Source: Burkholderia arboris
Lineage (GTDB): Bacteria; Pseudomonadota; Gammaproteobacteria; Burkholderiales; Burkholderiaceae
Direction of reading: 5' to 3'
Length of the DNA: 64,000 nt
Assembly: GCF_902499125.1 (NCBI RefSeq)
Contig: NZ_CABVPX010000012.1
Location: 147,772-211,771, forward strand
How positions within the stretch are numbered: the stretch's first letter is position 1; every line of letters starts with the position of its first letter. Of the stretch, positions 50,041 to 61,455 are shown in pieces. The notes under the pieces were generated by a model. The model was not told where the DNA came from and ran no database searches. It saw only the letters and a program-made list of their open reading frames with translations. The position numbers were made by a program, and so were the translations under genes.

Positions 50041-50069
50041 TTGACACTCCAATAAAGAGCGCCAACAAT
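50041..50069 (+). promoter_or_regulatory. cspA promoter
   Basis: A consensus TTGACA (50041-50046) is spaced 17 bp from AACAAT (50064-50069). Transcription would start near 50076, giving a leader of about 145 nt containing short hairpins (CGACTG...CAGTCG), the long untranslated region characteristic of cold shock genes. Confidence 0.65.
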
Positions 50070-50221
50070 CAAGCTGGCACTTTTTTCAACTCGCCGGTTG
50101 GCGAAATGAAAGAGGCCGAGGTGAGCTTGTGAGGGGGGAACGACTGCATTTTCCAGTCGTTTAGCTTTTCGAGCGTGCTCGTGGTAAGTAGCAGCGACTG
50201 TGTGACAGGGGAAGTAGGAAA

Positions 50222-50425
50222 ATGGCAACTGGTATCGTTAAGTGGTTCAACGACGCGAAGGGCTTCGGTTTCATCACTCCCGACGAGGGCGGTGAGGATC
50301 TGTTTGCGCACTTCTCGGCTATCACCATGAATGGCTTCAAGACGCTGAAGGAAGGCCAGAAGGTGAGCTTTGACGTCGTTCAAGGACCGAAGGGCAAGCA
50401 AGCGTCGAACATCCAGGCCGCATAA
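50222..50425 (+). CDS. cspA: cold shock protein CspA family
   Basis: A 67-residue single OB-fold RNA chaperone. Both nucleic-acid motifs are intact: RNP1 KGFGFITP and RNP2-like [18 protein letters not shown] precedes the ATG. The long leader and consensus promoter suggest high or cold-regulated expression; several csp paralogues are normal in this group. Followed by tandem terminators. Confidence 0.97.
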   Translation: MATGIVKWFNDAKGFGFITPDEGGEDLFAHFSAITMNGFKTLKEGQKVSFDVVQGPKGKQASNIQAA

Positions 50426-50446
50426 AGGCATCGGATATCGGACGAA

Positions 50447-50480
50447 GAAACCCGGCGCATTGCGCCGGGTTTCTTTTTTT
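50447..50480 (+). terminator. cspA intrinsic terminator
   Basis: GAAACCCGGCGC (50447-50458) pairs with GCGCCGGGTTTC (50462-50473) with a 3-nt loop, followed by seven T. Confidence 0.9.
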
Positions 50481-50481
50481 G

Positions 50482-50518
50482 AGGCGGGCCAATCGATAAT
50501 CGATTGGCCCGCCTTTTC
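50482..50518. terminator. second terminator between cspA and the multicopper oxidase
   Basis: A 15-bp perfect stem (50482-50496 with 50500-50514; GCGGGCCAATCGA core) with a 3-nt loop and TTTT after it. It backs up the cspA terminator and may also serve the convergent oxidase gene. Confidence 0.75.
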
Positions 50519-50606
50519 GTTCAATCCCGATAATTGAACACACATTGTCTTGTCACACATGCAGATCGGATATCGATCCCGCACGTGAAACATATTCCCG
50601 GCTTCG

Positions 50607-52214
50607 TTACACGACCTTCAGCGTGCCCATCATGCCGAGATCCTCGTGTTCGAGAATGTGGCAATGAAACATGCGCTCTCCGGGCATGTCTTGCGTGACG
50701 AGAATCGACACGGTTTCGCCGCTGCGTACGTTCACCGTATCGCGCCATGCGCGGAACGGTTCGGCCGTGCGCGCGCCGCCCGACGCGCGCTCGATCACCT
50801 GGAACTGCGTGCCATGCAGGTGGAACGGGTGATCCATGTCGGTGGTATTGCGAATCTCCCAGCGTTCGACGTCGCCACGGCGGCTCGTCAGCGTCGCGCG
50901 GTGCGCGGCGTAGGTCTCGCCGTTGATCGTGAAGCGCATGCCAGCCGGACGGCCGTGCGCCGCGCCCTTCATCATCGCGTCCATGTCCATTTCCTCGCCG
51001 AACGCGACCGTCTTGTGCGCCACCGGTTCACCCAGCGGCGGCACCGCGCGCAGCGTGGCCGGCAACGCGCGCGCGGCGGCGGGCGCAAACGCGACATCGG
51101 CCAGCGCCAGCGCCGGATCGGGCGGCAGGCTGCCGTGACCGTCGTCATGCGACATCGCCATCTTGCGGCGGTCGTACTCGGCTGCCTGCAGCACCGCGCG
51201 CGTCGTCCGGTCACCGGCGCGCACCAGCAGTTCCGCGCGCTCGCCCGGCGCGATCAGCAGCGACGTCACGCGGCGCGGCGCGTCGAACAGCCCGCCGTCG
51301 GTACCCGCGTGCTCGAACGCACGGCCGTCGTCGAACGCAACGCGCAGGTAGCGCGCGCTGCACGCGTTCCAGACGCGCCAGCGTTCGTCGCCGGCGACGT
51401 CGATGCGCGGCCGGCGCGCGCCGTTGACCAGCACGAACTGGCCTTCCCGGCCGTTCATCCAGTCCATCATGTCGTTCGGCGCAATCGTGCCGTCATGTGC
51501 AAGCTTCAGGTCCGACACGAACAGGTTGCGCTCGGGCCAGCCGGCGAGCGGATCGTCCGCCGCGCGCACGATGAACGGGCCGGCCAGCCCGCGGAATACC
51601 TGCTCGGCCGTCATCATGTGCGGATGCGGGTGGTACCAGTAGGTGCCGGCGCTGCCCTTCGGCAGCGTGAAGCGGTACACGCGCGATGCGCCGGGCGCGA
51701 CGGGGTCGGACGGATTGCCGTCCTGGTCGGGCGGCACCGGCAGGCCGTGCCAGTGGATCGTCGACGGTTGCGGCAGCTTGTTCACGAATTTGATCTCGAC
51801 CGTGTCGCCCTCGCGCACGTCGATCAGCGGGCCGACGACGGGGCCCTGCGCGCTCGACCCGAACTGCCAGAACGCGGTCGGCCGTGCGCCGCGCAGCATC
51901 GGGCGCGCGACGGGCTGCGCGACCAGCGTGGCCCGGAACGTACCGGGTTCGCGGCTTTCGTTCGCGAGCGTACGCAACGTCGCGAGCGGCGCACCGGCCG
52001 GCAGCGCATCGGCGGCCGCGAGTGCGGCCGGTGCGGGCTTGCCGTGCTGCGCGTGCCCCGACATGCCGGACATCCCTGACATGCCGGGCATGTCGTCCAT
52101 CGAATCCATGCCGGCCATGCCCGCATGACCGGCATGCTGCGCCCACGCGGTACGCGCGAACAGCGACGCGGCCGCGACACCGATGGCGCGCGACAGGAAG
52201 GTTCTCCGTATCAT
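50607..52214 (-). CDS. multicopper oxidase, Tat-exported (CopA/CueO type)
   Basis: A 535-residue periplasmic copper oxidase, probably oxidising Cu(I) to limit copper toxicity. The start at 52214 gives a twin-arginine signal RRTFLSRAIG ending near AWA. The four copper-binding blocks are present: HWHG, WYHPHPH, HPFHLHG and HCHILEHEDLGMM (type 1 Cys and axial Met). A Met/His-rich stretch right after the signal (MAGMDSMDDMPGMSGMSGMS, about residues 30-50) may bind copper. An upstream in-frame ATG (52235) is less likely because GAGGA precedes 52214. No cop regulators adjoin it; copC at 15 kb is not linked. Confidence 0.93.
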   Translation of the reverse strand: MIRRTFLSRAIGVAAASLFARTAWAQHAGHAGMAGMDSMDDMPGMSGMSGMSGHAQHGKPAPAALAAADALPAGAPLATLRTLANESREPGTFRATLVAQPVARPMLRGARPTAFWQFGSSAQGPVVGPLIDVREGDTVEIKFVNKLPQPSTIHWHGLPVPPDQDGNPSDPVAPGASRVYRFTLPKGSAGTYWYHPHPHMMTAEQVFRGLAGPFIVRAADDPLAGWPERNLFVSDLKLAHDGTIAPNDMMDWMNGREGQFVLVNGARRPRIDVAGDERWRVWNACSARYLRVAFDDGRAFEHAGTDGGLFDAPRRVTSLLIAPGERAELLVRAGDRTTRAVLQAAEYDRRKMAMSHDDGHGSLPPDPALALADVAFAPAAARALPATLRAVPPLGEPVAHKTVAFGEEMDMDAMMKGAAHGRPAGMRFTINGETYAAHRATLTSRRGDVERWEIRNTTDMDHPFHLHGTQFQVIERASGGARTAEPFRAWRDTVNVRSGETVSILVTQDMPGERMFHCHILEHEDLGMMGTLKVV

Positions 52215-52623
52215 CAATCGATCCTCGTTATCCATGCAGCGTCGCGCGACAACCGCGACGCACGCGCCGGCCGGCTGGACCGCCGTGCGCGACGCGAAAC
52301 CTGATGCCCGCGTCATCATAACCGCAGGCCCCTGTCGAAAAACGCCGCTACCAGCCGGGCGGCGATACGCCGCAGCGCGGCTTTGTACCGCCCTTCGTCG
52401 CCCCTCGCTCGTTCGCTGAATTACGCCCGCTGCCGCATCCGGCCGCCCGTTTTGCGCGCGCCGTTCGCCACCCCGTCGGTGCACGTCGCGCCGCCCATCG
52501 GCGAAATCGCCAATTTTTCACGATGTGGAACAAGTCTCTGCGTTGTAAAAATTCGTGGTGCAGGGCACAAATTTCCCGTTTCGCGATGCCGAAAAACGTT
52601 CCGCAATACAAAACGACGAAAAT

Positions 52624-52648
52624 AATTCATTGTTTTTAAACATGAATT
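52624..52648. promoter_or_regulatory. AT-rich palindrome in the long oxidase/hypothetical intergenic region
   Basis: AATTCA, a bulged T, TGTTT, a TT centre, AAACA and TGAATT form an 11-bp-arm dyad. It lies in an AT-rich patch (about 52495-52660) of the 621-bp gap 52215-52835, which has no gene that I can support. The symmetry suggests a repressor site for the downstream small gene or the oxidase. Confidence 0.4.
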
Positions 52649-52835
52649 TTTGTTTCGAGAAGCCGTTCTACATGCACCATCCAACCGGGTCGCAGACGTA
52701 GACTTTGTTCCATGCACTGACGCTTCGCCACGACGTTCGATACGGAACCCGGCGCAAGCAGCCAGTCGGGCCACAGCCGGCCGAGCCGGCAGGCGGCACA
52801 ACAGAATCGCTTGTGATCAGAAAGGGAGAACGGAA

Positions 52836-53060
52836 ATGAAGGGATTTCGCTTTGGTTCAGCGCTCGGGTCGTTCTACATCCTGCCGGGTAACGGCGGCTG
52901 GGAAGCGACGTTCGGCAACGCCCTGCTCGGCGCATTCTCGTGCCCCGAAGTCGCGGCCGACCACATCTCCCGCGGCGACTGCGAGCAACTGTCCGAACTG
53001 GACACCGCGACGCTCGAGGTGCCGCACGAAATCGCCGAATGGGAAATCGTTCACGTCTGA
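52836..53060 (+). CDS. conserved small hypothetical protein (74 aa)
   Basis: A 74-residue acidic protein without signal peptide or membrane helix. It starts [20 protein letters not shown] and ends in Glu-rich [31 protein letters not shown] gives a clear ribosome site for the ATG at 52836; the earlier in-frame sequence is not protein-like. It has its own terminator 17 bp downstream. It is not recognised as any family. Confidence 0.65.
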   Translation: MKGFRFGSALGSFYILPGNGGWEATFGNALLGAFSCPEVAADHISRGDCEQLSELDTATLEVPHEIAEWEIVHV

Positions 53061-53077
53061 ATGGCAAGCCTGCAACG

Positions 53078-53107
53078 AAAAACGCCCCGGGCGACCGGGG
53101 CGTTTTT
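53078..53107. terminator. bidirectional terminator between the small gene and monomeric icd
   Basis: AAAAACGCCCCGG (53078-53090) pairs with CCGGGGCGTTTTT (53095-53107) around GCGA. A and T flanks suit both convergent genes. Confidence 0.92.
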
Positions 53108-53183
53108 ATTGTGTGTCGGGCGGCGAACGGCTCACCGCGCCGCGTCGACACGCGTCCTGGCTCGCGCGAATGCGCGGCCCGCG

Positions 53184-55535
<2,352 letters not shown>

Positions 55536-55657
55536 TCATGTTCTACCTTGCAGGGCCTCCGGGCCGCATCGCGACGCCGCGGCCCGCATGCCGGACCGCC
55601 CTGCCAACAAACCTGCCATCCACGAAACGCTCCGGCGCCGGCAGTCAGCGCCGGGGC

Positions 55658-55676
55658 GGCCGGCAACCTGCCGGCC
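55658..55676. other. GC hairpin between the two icd genes
   Basis: GGCCGGCA (55658-55665) pairs with TGCCGGCC (55669-55676) with a 3-nt loop, 17 bp past the dimeric icd stop. There is no T-tract on the minus strand, so its efficiency as a terminator is doubtful; it may instead protect the mRNA end. Confidence 0.45.
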
Positions 55677-55692
55677 CACCCCGGAAGGGGTC

Positions 55693-56949
55693 TTACATGT
55701 TCTCGATCAGCACTTCGCCGAAGCCGGAGCACGACACCTGCGTCGCACCTTCCATCAGGCGCGCGAAGTCGTACGTGACGCGCTTCTGCAGGATCGACTT
55801 CTCCATCGAGGCAATGATCGTGTCGGCCGCTTCCGTCCAGCCGAGGTGGCGCAGCATCATTTCCGCCGACAGGATCTCGGAACCGGGGTTCACGTAATCC
55901 TTGCCCGCGTACTTCGGCGCCGTGCCGTGCGTCGCTTCGAACATCGCGACCGAATCCGACAGGTTCGCACCCGGCGCGATCCCGATGCCGCCGACCTGCG
56001 CGGCCAGTGCGTCGGAGATGTAGTCGCCGTTCAGGTTCAGCGTCGCGATCACGTCGTATTCGGCCGGGCGCAGCAGGATCTGCTGCAGGAACGCGTCGGC
56101 GATCGAATCCTTGATCACGATCTCGTTACCCGTCTTCGGGTTCTTCACGCGCATCCACGGGCCGCCGTCGATCAGCTCGCCGCCGAATTCCTTCTGCGCG
56201 AGCGCGTAGCCGGCGTCACGGAACAGGCCTTCCGTGAACTTCATGATGTTGCCCTTGTGCACCAGCGTGACCGACTTGCGATCGTTGTCGATCGCGTACT
56301 GGATCGCCTTGCGCACGAGACGCTCGGTGCCTTCGGTCGACACGGGCTTGACGCCGATCCCCGAGGTTTCCGGGAAACGGATCTTCTTCACGCCCATCTC
56401 GTCCTGCAGGAACTTGATGACCTTCTTCGCCTGCTCGGAACCCGCGGCCCATTCGATGCCCGCGTAGATGTCTTCCGAGTTCTCGCGGAAGATCACCATG
56501 TCGATCTTCTGCGGCTCGCGCACCGGCGACGGCACGCCCTTGAAGTACTGGACCGGGCGCAGACACACGTACAGGTCGAGTTCCTGGCGCAGCGCGACGT
56601 TCAGCGAACGGATGCCGCCGCCGACCGGGGTCGTGAGCGGCCCCTTGATCGACACCACGTATTCCTTCAGCACCTGCAGCGTTTCTTCCGGGAGCCACAC
56701 GTCCGGACCGTACACCTTCGTTGCCTTCTCGCCTGCGAAAATCTCCATCCAGTGGATCTTGCGCTTGCCCTTGTAGGCATGCGCGACCGCCGCGTCGACG
56801 ACCTTGATCATGACCGGCGTGATATCGAAGCCCGTACCGTCGCCTTCGATATAGGGAATGATCGGCTGATCGGAAACGTTGAGCGAGAAGTCCTTGTTGA
56901 CGGTGATCTTGTCACCGCCTTCCGGAACCTTGATGTGCTGATACGGCAT
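55693..56949 (-). CDS. icd: NADP-dependent isocitrate dehydrogenase, dimeric type
   Basis: TCA cycle enzyme of the beta-decarboxylating dehydrogenase family, 418 residues, like E. coli Icd. It has [16 protein letters not shown] at the N-terminus, [14 protein letters not shown] with the regulatory/substrate Ser region, [17 protein letters not shown] and the coenzyme loop [15 protein letters not shown]. The start at 56949 is in front of a 277-bp region shared with rluE that contains a 16-bp perfect palindrome. Confidence 0.97.
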   Translation of the reverse strand: MPYQHIKVPEGGDKITVNKDFSLNVSDQPIIPYIEGDGTGFDITPVMIKVVDAAVAHAYKGKRKIHWMEIFAGEKATKVYGPDVWLPEETLQVLKEYVVSIKGPLTTPVGGGIRSLNVALRQELDLYVCLRPVQYFKGVPSPVREPQKIDMVIFRENSEDIYAGIEWAAGSEQAKKVIKFLQDEMGVKKIRFPETSGIGVKPVSTEGTERLVRKAIQYAIDNDRKSVTLVHKGNIMKFTEGLFRDAGYALAQKEFGGELIDGGPWMRVKNPKTGNEIVIKDSIADAFLQQILLRPAEYDVIATLNLNGDYISDALAAQVGGIGIAPGANLSDSVAMFEATHGTAPKYAGKDYVNPGSEILSAEMMLRHLGWTEAADTIIASMEKSILQKRVTYDFARLMEGATQVSCSGFGEVLIENM

Positions 56950-57114
56950 GATCGACTCCAGTGACGTGGCTGAGCAGGTGATGCTGGTCGAAGCTGCGCG
57001 CGCGGCGGGGGCGCGGCATGGCCACCCCGTGACGGCAACAGCGAGCCGCTATTCTAGCGCCCCAACCGGGCACTTCGGCATGAACCGCGGCACTGCGTAT
57101 CAAGACCTCACTTA

Positions 57115-57130
57115 TGTCTTATATAAGACA
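57115..57130. promoter_or_regulatory. 16-bp perfect palindrome in the icd/rluE intergenic region
   Basis: TGTCTTATATAAGACA is perfectly symmetrical and lies about 166 bp upstream of icd and 97 bp before rluE, in an AT-rich patch where a promoter would be expected. Its form resembles operators of GntR-type repressors that control TCA genes, but no regulator gene is in the window. Confidence 0.6.
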
Positions 57131-57226
57131 GAGGACTTGCCGTTCCGTATTATGCATTAAGATTCCGCCATTTGCCATAGACCGCCCGCCCCCGCCTCCC
57201 GCGGCAGGCCGGGCGGGCGCCCCGCC

Positions 57227-57805
57227 ATGAACCTGATCGCCCTCAACAAGCCGTTCGGCACGATTTGCCAGTTTTCCGCGCACGAGACGCGCCCGTCGCT
57301 CGGCGACTGGGTAAAAACGCCCGGCGTCTATGCGGCCGGCCGGCTGGACGCGGACAGCGAAGGGTTGCTGCTGCTCACCGACGACGGCGCGCTGCAGGCG
57401 CGCATCGCGGAGCCGCGCCACAAGCTCGTCAAGCGCTACTGGGCGCAGGTCGAGGGCGCGCCCGGCCCGGCCGACCTGAAGGCGCTCGCGCGCGGCGTCG
57501 ATCTTGGCGACTACGTGACGCGCCCGTGCCGTGCCGAATTCATCGAACCGCCCGGCACGCTGTGGCCGCGCAATCCGCCGATCCGCTACCGCGCCGCGAT
57601 CCCGACCACGTGGATCGAACTTGCGATCACCGAAGGCAAGAATCGGCAGGTGCGCCGGATGACCGCAGCGGTCGGCTTCCCGACGTTGCGCCTGGTGCGC
57701 GTCGGCGTCGGCGCGCTGGATATATTTGCGCTCGGCATTGCGCCGGGCGAAACAATCGCACTGCCGCCGCGCGCGCCATGGGACGGTTTCGCGCCCGCCG
57801 GATGA
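57227..57805 (+). CDS. rluE: RluE-type 23S rRNA pseudouridine synthase
   Basis: A 192-residue stand-alone catalytic domain of the RsuA/RluE branch, without an S4 domain. The catalytic Asp is in GRLDADSEGLLLLTDDG and the C-terminal block is EGKNRQVRRMTAAVG. E. coli RluE modifies U2457 of 23S rRNA and its gene is also next to icd, which supports the name. ATG at 57227. Confidence 0.9.
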   Translation: MNLIALNKPFGTICQFSAHETRPSLGDWVKTPGVYAAGRLDADSEGLLLLTDDGALQARIAEPRHKLVKRYWAQVEGAPGPADLKALARGVDLGDYVTRPCRAEFIEPPGTLWPRNPPIRYRAAIPTTWIELAITEGKNRQVRRMTAAVGFPTLRLVRVGVGALDIFALGIAPGETIALPPRAPWDGFAPAG

Positions 57806-58086
57806 CGAATTCGGGATGCGCGCATTTTTCGTCATCTTTTTCGTCAACCGCTTGCGAAGATCGTGCGTTAAACCACGCAGATGCCAACCTTAGCTATCCG
57901 GCATTGGCAGCCGAACCCGAGTTTGCGTCACAAAAGCGACGTTTTTCTCGAATACGATTCGGCGCCCGCAGCGCAATGAGAAATTTCTCGAAGCGTCTGT
58001 CAACCGAAAGGTGGATGGCACCGTTAGACGACATGACTCCTATTGCCGGGTCATTTGGTTAATTAACTAAAGCTGAGGAACACAAC

Positions 58087-58305
58087 ATGAACAAACTGAT
58101 CGCTGCTCTGGTCGCTGGTCTCTTCGCAACGGCTGCTTTCGCACAAGCTTCGGCTCCGGCCGCTCCGGCTGCTGCTGCTCCGGCAGAAGCTGCTTCGGCA
58201 CCGGCCAAGAAGGCAACGCACAAGAAGCACCACGCTTCGAAGAAGCACCACGCTTCGAAGAAGGCTGCAAGCGAAGCCGAAGCCCCGGCAGCTGCTTCGA
58301 ACTAA
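58087..58305 (+). CDS. small secreted Ala/Lys/His-rich protein
   Basis: A 72-residue protein with a signal peptide (MNKLIAALVAGLFATAAFA). The mature part of about 53 residues is low complexity: Ala/Pro-rich, then the repeat KKHHASKKHHASKKAAS, then an acidic Ala-rich tail. The clustered His pairs could bind metal and the Lys cluster could bind polyanions; both are guesses. GAGGAACACAAC precedes the ATG, and a strong terminator follows, so it is likely expressed. Coding bias is unusual: many GCT and TCG codons. Confidence 0.75.
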   Translation: MNKLIAALVAGLFATAAFAQASAPAAPAAAAPAEAASAPAKKATHKKHHASKKHHASKKAASEAEAPAAASN

Positions 58306-58364
58306 GCAAGCTAGTTGTAATAACGCAGTCAAGAACACGCAGTTTTGCCGTTCTTACGGCGTTG

Positions 58365-58406
58365 AAAGGCAGATCACCGCAAGGCGATCTGCCTTTTTCT
58401 TTTTTG
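58365..58406 (+). terminator. intrinsic terminator after the His/Lys-rich gene
   Basis: AAAGGCAGATC (58365-58375) pairs with GATCTGCCTTT (58386-58396); inside, CC-GCAA-GG extends the stem with a tetraloop. A T-rich tail follows. Confidence 0.9.
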
Positions 58407-58465
58407 TGCCCGCCGGCGCGCATCGCGTACCATGCGGGTCTCGTTTTCCAGACAGGAGCCATGCT

Positions 58466-58966
58466 GTGCAATTCTCCCTGCGCTCGTCGCTCGGCCGCCT
58501 TGCGCGCGCCACCGTGTTTCCCGCCGCGCTCGCCGTCCTCGCGCTCGGCATGCAGGCCGCCAGCGCGCAGATGCCGCCCGGCGCCAAGCAGCCCAGCGAG
58601 TTCCCGCGCGTGAAGCTGCGCGCCGGCATGTACGTGATCGACGCGGCTGTCGCCGCGAACGACGCCGACCGCGAACAGGGGCTGATGTACCGTTCGCAGC
58701 TCGCGCCGAACGAAGGCATGCTGTTCGTCTTCAACGAGAATGCCGTGCATTGTTTCTGGATGAAGAACACGCTGATCCCGCTGTCGATCGCGTTCATCCG
58801 CGCGGACGGCACGATCACCGACATCGACGAAATGCGGGCGGAGACGACCGACAACCACTGCCCGCGCAACAACGGCGTCTATGCGCTCGAGATGAGCAAG
58901 GGCTGGTTCGCGGCGAAGGGCATCAAGCCCGGCATGAAGCTCGACGGCCTGCCGAAGGCCCAGTAA
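58466..58966 (+). CDS. DUF192 family exported protein
   Basis: A 166-residue protein with a signal peptide (LGRLARATVFPAALAVLALG... ending near AASAQ) and a single DUF192 domain: ADREQGLMYRSQLAPNEGM, FWMKNTLIPLSIAFI and NNGVYALEMSKGW. The start is a GTG at 58466 with AGGAG 7 nt upstream; this is the only candidate placing a normal signal peptide first. DUF192 function is unknown; it forms a small beta-barrel and is usually periplasmic. Confidence 0.85.
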   Translation: MQFSLRSSLGRLARATVFPAALAVLALGMQAASAQMPPGAKQPSEFPRVKLRAGMYVIDAAVAANDADREQGLMYRSQLAPNEGMLFVFNENAVHCFWMKNTLIPLSIAFIRADGTITDIDEMRAETTDNHCPRNNGVYALEMSKGWFAAKGIKPGMKLDGLPKAQ

Positions 58967-59185
58967 CGGCCCTTTCCGCGGCGCCGCGCCGCGCATCGAC
59001 CGAAGCCGGCCGCCCGTTGCGCGCCGGCTTTTTTTTCGCCCGCCGGCAGTGGCGCCGGCTTGATTCAGCCAGCACCGGCCGCATCTGCAAAAGCCACGCG
59101 CAAGCGCTATGCTTTAAGTCTCGCTTGTTCCAACCCGGACCGGCCCAGCCGGCCCGCTTACGATCCGAACCACCAGGAGGTTCAC

Positions 59186-61291
59186 GTGCCCCGCAAAACC
59201 CCCATCGAGCGCTATCGCAATATCGGGATCAGCGCTCACATCGATGCCGGCAAGACCACGACGACCGAGCGCATCCTGTTTTACACCGGCGTGAGCCACA
59301 AGATCGGTGAAGTGCACGACGGCGCGGCCACGATGGACTGGATGGAGCAGGAGCAGGAACGCGGCATCACGATCACGTCGGCGGCGACCACGGCCTTCTG
59401 GAAAGGCATGGCCGGCAACTATCCGGAACACCGCATCAACATCATCGACACGCCCGGGCACGTCGACTTCACGATCGAGGTCGAGCGCTCGATGCGCGTG
59501 CTCGACGGCGCGTGCATGGTCTACGACTCGGTCGGCGGCGTGCAGCCGCAGTCGGAAACGGTGTGGCGCCAGGCGAACAAGTACAAGGTGCCGCGCATCG
59601 CGTTCGTCAACAAGATGGACCGCATCGGCGCCGACTTCTTCCGCGTGCAGAAGCAGATCGGCGACCGCCTGAAGGGCGTCGCCGTGCCGATCCAGATTCC
59701 GATCGGCGCGGAAGATCACTTCCAGGGCGTCGTCGATCTCGTCAAGATGAAGGCGATCGTGTGGGACGACGAAAGCCAGGGCGTGAAGTTCACGTACGAG
59801 GACATCCCCGCGAACCTCGTCGAGCTCGCGCACGAATGGCGCGAAAAGATGGTCGAGGCGGCTGCCGAAGCGAGCGAGGAACTGCTCGAGAAGTACCTGC
59901 ACGACCACGAGTCGCTGACCGAGGACGAGATCAAGGCCGCGCTGCGCAAGCGCACGATCGCGAACGAAATCGTGCCGATGCTGTGCGGCAGCGCGTTCAA
60001 GAACAAGGGCGTGCAGGCGATGCTCGACGCGGTGATCGACTACCTGCCGTCGCCGGCCGACGTGCCGGCAATTCTCGGCCACGACCTGCACGACAAGGAA
60101 GCGGAACGTCATCCGAACGACGAGGATCCGTTCTCGTCGCTCGCGTTCAAGATCATGACCGACCCGTTCGTCGGCCAGCTGATCTTCTTCCGCGTGTATT
60201 CGGGCGTGGTCGAATCGGGCGACACGGTGCTGAACGCGACGAAGGACAAGAAGGAGCGGCTCGGCCGGATCCTGCAGATGCACGCGAACGAGCGCAAGGA
60301 AATCAAGGAAGTGCGCGCGGGCGACATCGCGGCGGCCGTCGGCCTGAAGGAAGCGACCACCGGCGACACGCTGTGCGATCCGGCGCATCCGATCGTGCTC
60401 GAACGCATGATCTTCCCCGAGCCGGTGATCTCGCAGGCCGTCGAGCCGAAGACGAAGGCCGACCAGGAAAAGATGGGCCTGGCGCTCAACCGTCTGGCCC
60501 AGGAAGATCCGTCGTTCCGCGTGCAGACCGACGAAGAATCGGGGCAGACGATCATTTCGGGCATGGGCGAGCTCCACCTCGAAATCCTGGTCGACCGGAT
60601 GAAGCGCGAGTTCGGCGTGGAAGCGACGGTCGGCAAGCCGCAGGTCGCGTATCGCGAGACGGTGCGCACGCCCGCGAAGGACGTCGAAGGCAAGTTCGTC
60701 AAGCAGTCGGGCGGCCGCGGCCAGTACGGCCATGCCGTGATCACGCTCGAGCCGAACCCCGGCAAGGGCTACGAGTTCGTCGACGCGATCAAGGGCGGCG
60801 TGATTCCGCGTGAATACATTCCGTCGGTCGACAAGGGCATCCAGGAAACGCTGAAGAGCGGCGTGCTGGCGGGCTATCCGGTCGTCGACGTGAAGGTCAC
60901 GCTGACGTTCGGTTCGTACCACGACGTCGACTCGAACGAAAACGCGTTCCGCATGGCCGGCTCGATGGCGTTCAAGGAAGCGATGCGCCGCGCGAAGCCC
61001 GTGCTGCTCGAGCCGATGATGGCCGTCGAGGTGGAAACGCCCGAGGACTTCATGGGCAACGTGATGGGCGACCTGTCGAGCCGTCGCGGCATCGTGCAGG
61101 GGATGGAAGACATCGCCGGTGGCGGTGGCAAGCTCGTGCGCGCCGAAGTGCCGCTCGCGGAGATGTTCGGCTACTCGACGTCGCTGCGTTCGGCGACGCA
61201 GGGCCGCGCGACGTACACGATGGAGTTCAAGCAGTACGCGGAAACGCCCGCCAACGTATCGGAAGGCGTGATCAGCGCGAAGACGAAGTAA
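59186..61291 (+). CDS. fusA: elongation factor G (stand-alone copy)
   Basis: Translocation GTPase of 701 residues, full length. The GTPase motifs are [17 protein letters not shown] and NKMD ([11 protein letters not shown]); later domains have the diagnostic [12 protein letters not shown] and [12 protein letters not shown]. The start is GTG at 59186 with CAGGAGG just upstream. It is not next to rpsL, rpsG or tuf, so it is a second copy separate from the str operon; presumably a paralogue used under particular conditions or simply redundant. Confidence 0.96.
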   Translation: MPRKTPIERYRNIGISAHIDAGKTTTTERILFYTGVSHKIGEVHDGAATMDWMEQEQERGITITSAATTAFWKGMAGNYPEHRINIIDTPGHVDFTIEVERSMRVLDGACMVYDSVGGVQPQSETVWRQANKYKVPRIAFVNKMDRIGADFFRVQKQIGDRLKGVAVPIQIPIGAEDHFQGVVDLVKMKAIVWDDESQGVKFTYEDIPANLVELAHEWREKMVEAAAEASEELLEKYLHDHESLTEDEIKAALRKRTIANEIVPMLCGSAFKNKGVQAMLDAVIDYLPSPADVPAILGHDLHDKEAERHPNDEDPFSSLAFKIMTDPFVGQLIFFRVYSGVVESGDTVLNATKDKKERLGRILQMHANERKEIKEVRAGDIAAAVGLKEATTGDTLCDPAHPIVLERMIFPEPVISQAVEPKTKADQEKMGLALNRLAQEDPSFRVQTDEESGQTIISGMGELHLEILVDRMKREFGVEATVGKPQVAYRETVRTPAKDVEGKFVKQSGGRGQYGHAVITLEPNPGKGYEFVDAIKGGVIPREYIPSVDKGIQETLKSGVLAGYPVVDVKVTLTFGSYHDVDSNENAFRMAGSMAFKEAMRRAKPVLLEPMMAVEVETPEDFMGNVMGDLSSRRGIVQGMEDIAGGGGKLVRAEVPLAEMFGYSTSLRSATQGRATYTMEFKQYAETPANVSEGVISAKTK

Positions 61292-61327
61292 GCGCCGGGC
61301 GCACGCGCCCTGTCGCATGCACGCAAG

Positions 61328-61356
61328 GCCCGTCCGGTTCCGGACGGGCTTTTTTT
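61328..61356 (+). terminator. intrinsic terminator after fusA
   Basis: GCCCGTCCG (61328-61336) pairs with CGGACGGGC (61341-61349) around a 4-nt loop, followed by seven T. Confidence 0.92.
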
Positions 61357-61455
61357 CGTCCCGCGCACGCTGCGTTCGCGGCTTTTTGATCGGCACGCCC
61401 GGCATTTTTTTCGCGTGCCACAATGGTTCGCGATTCGTCAGATGGAACCCGCCCG

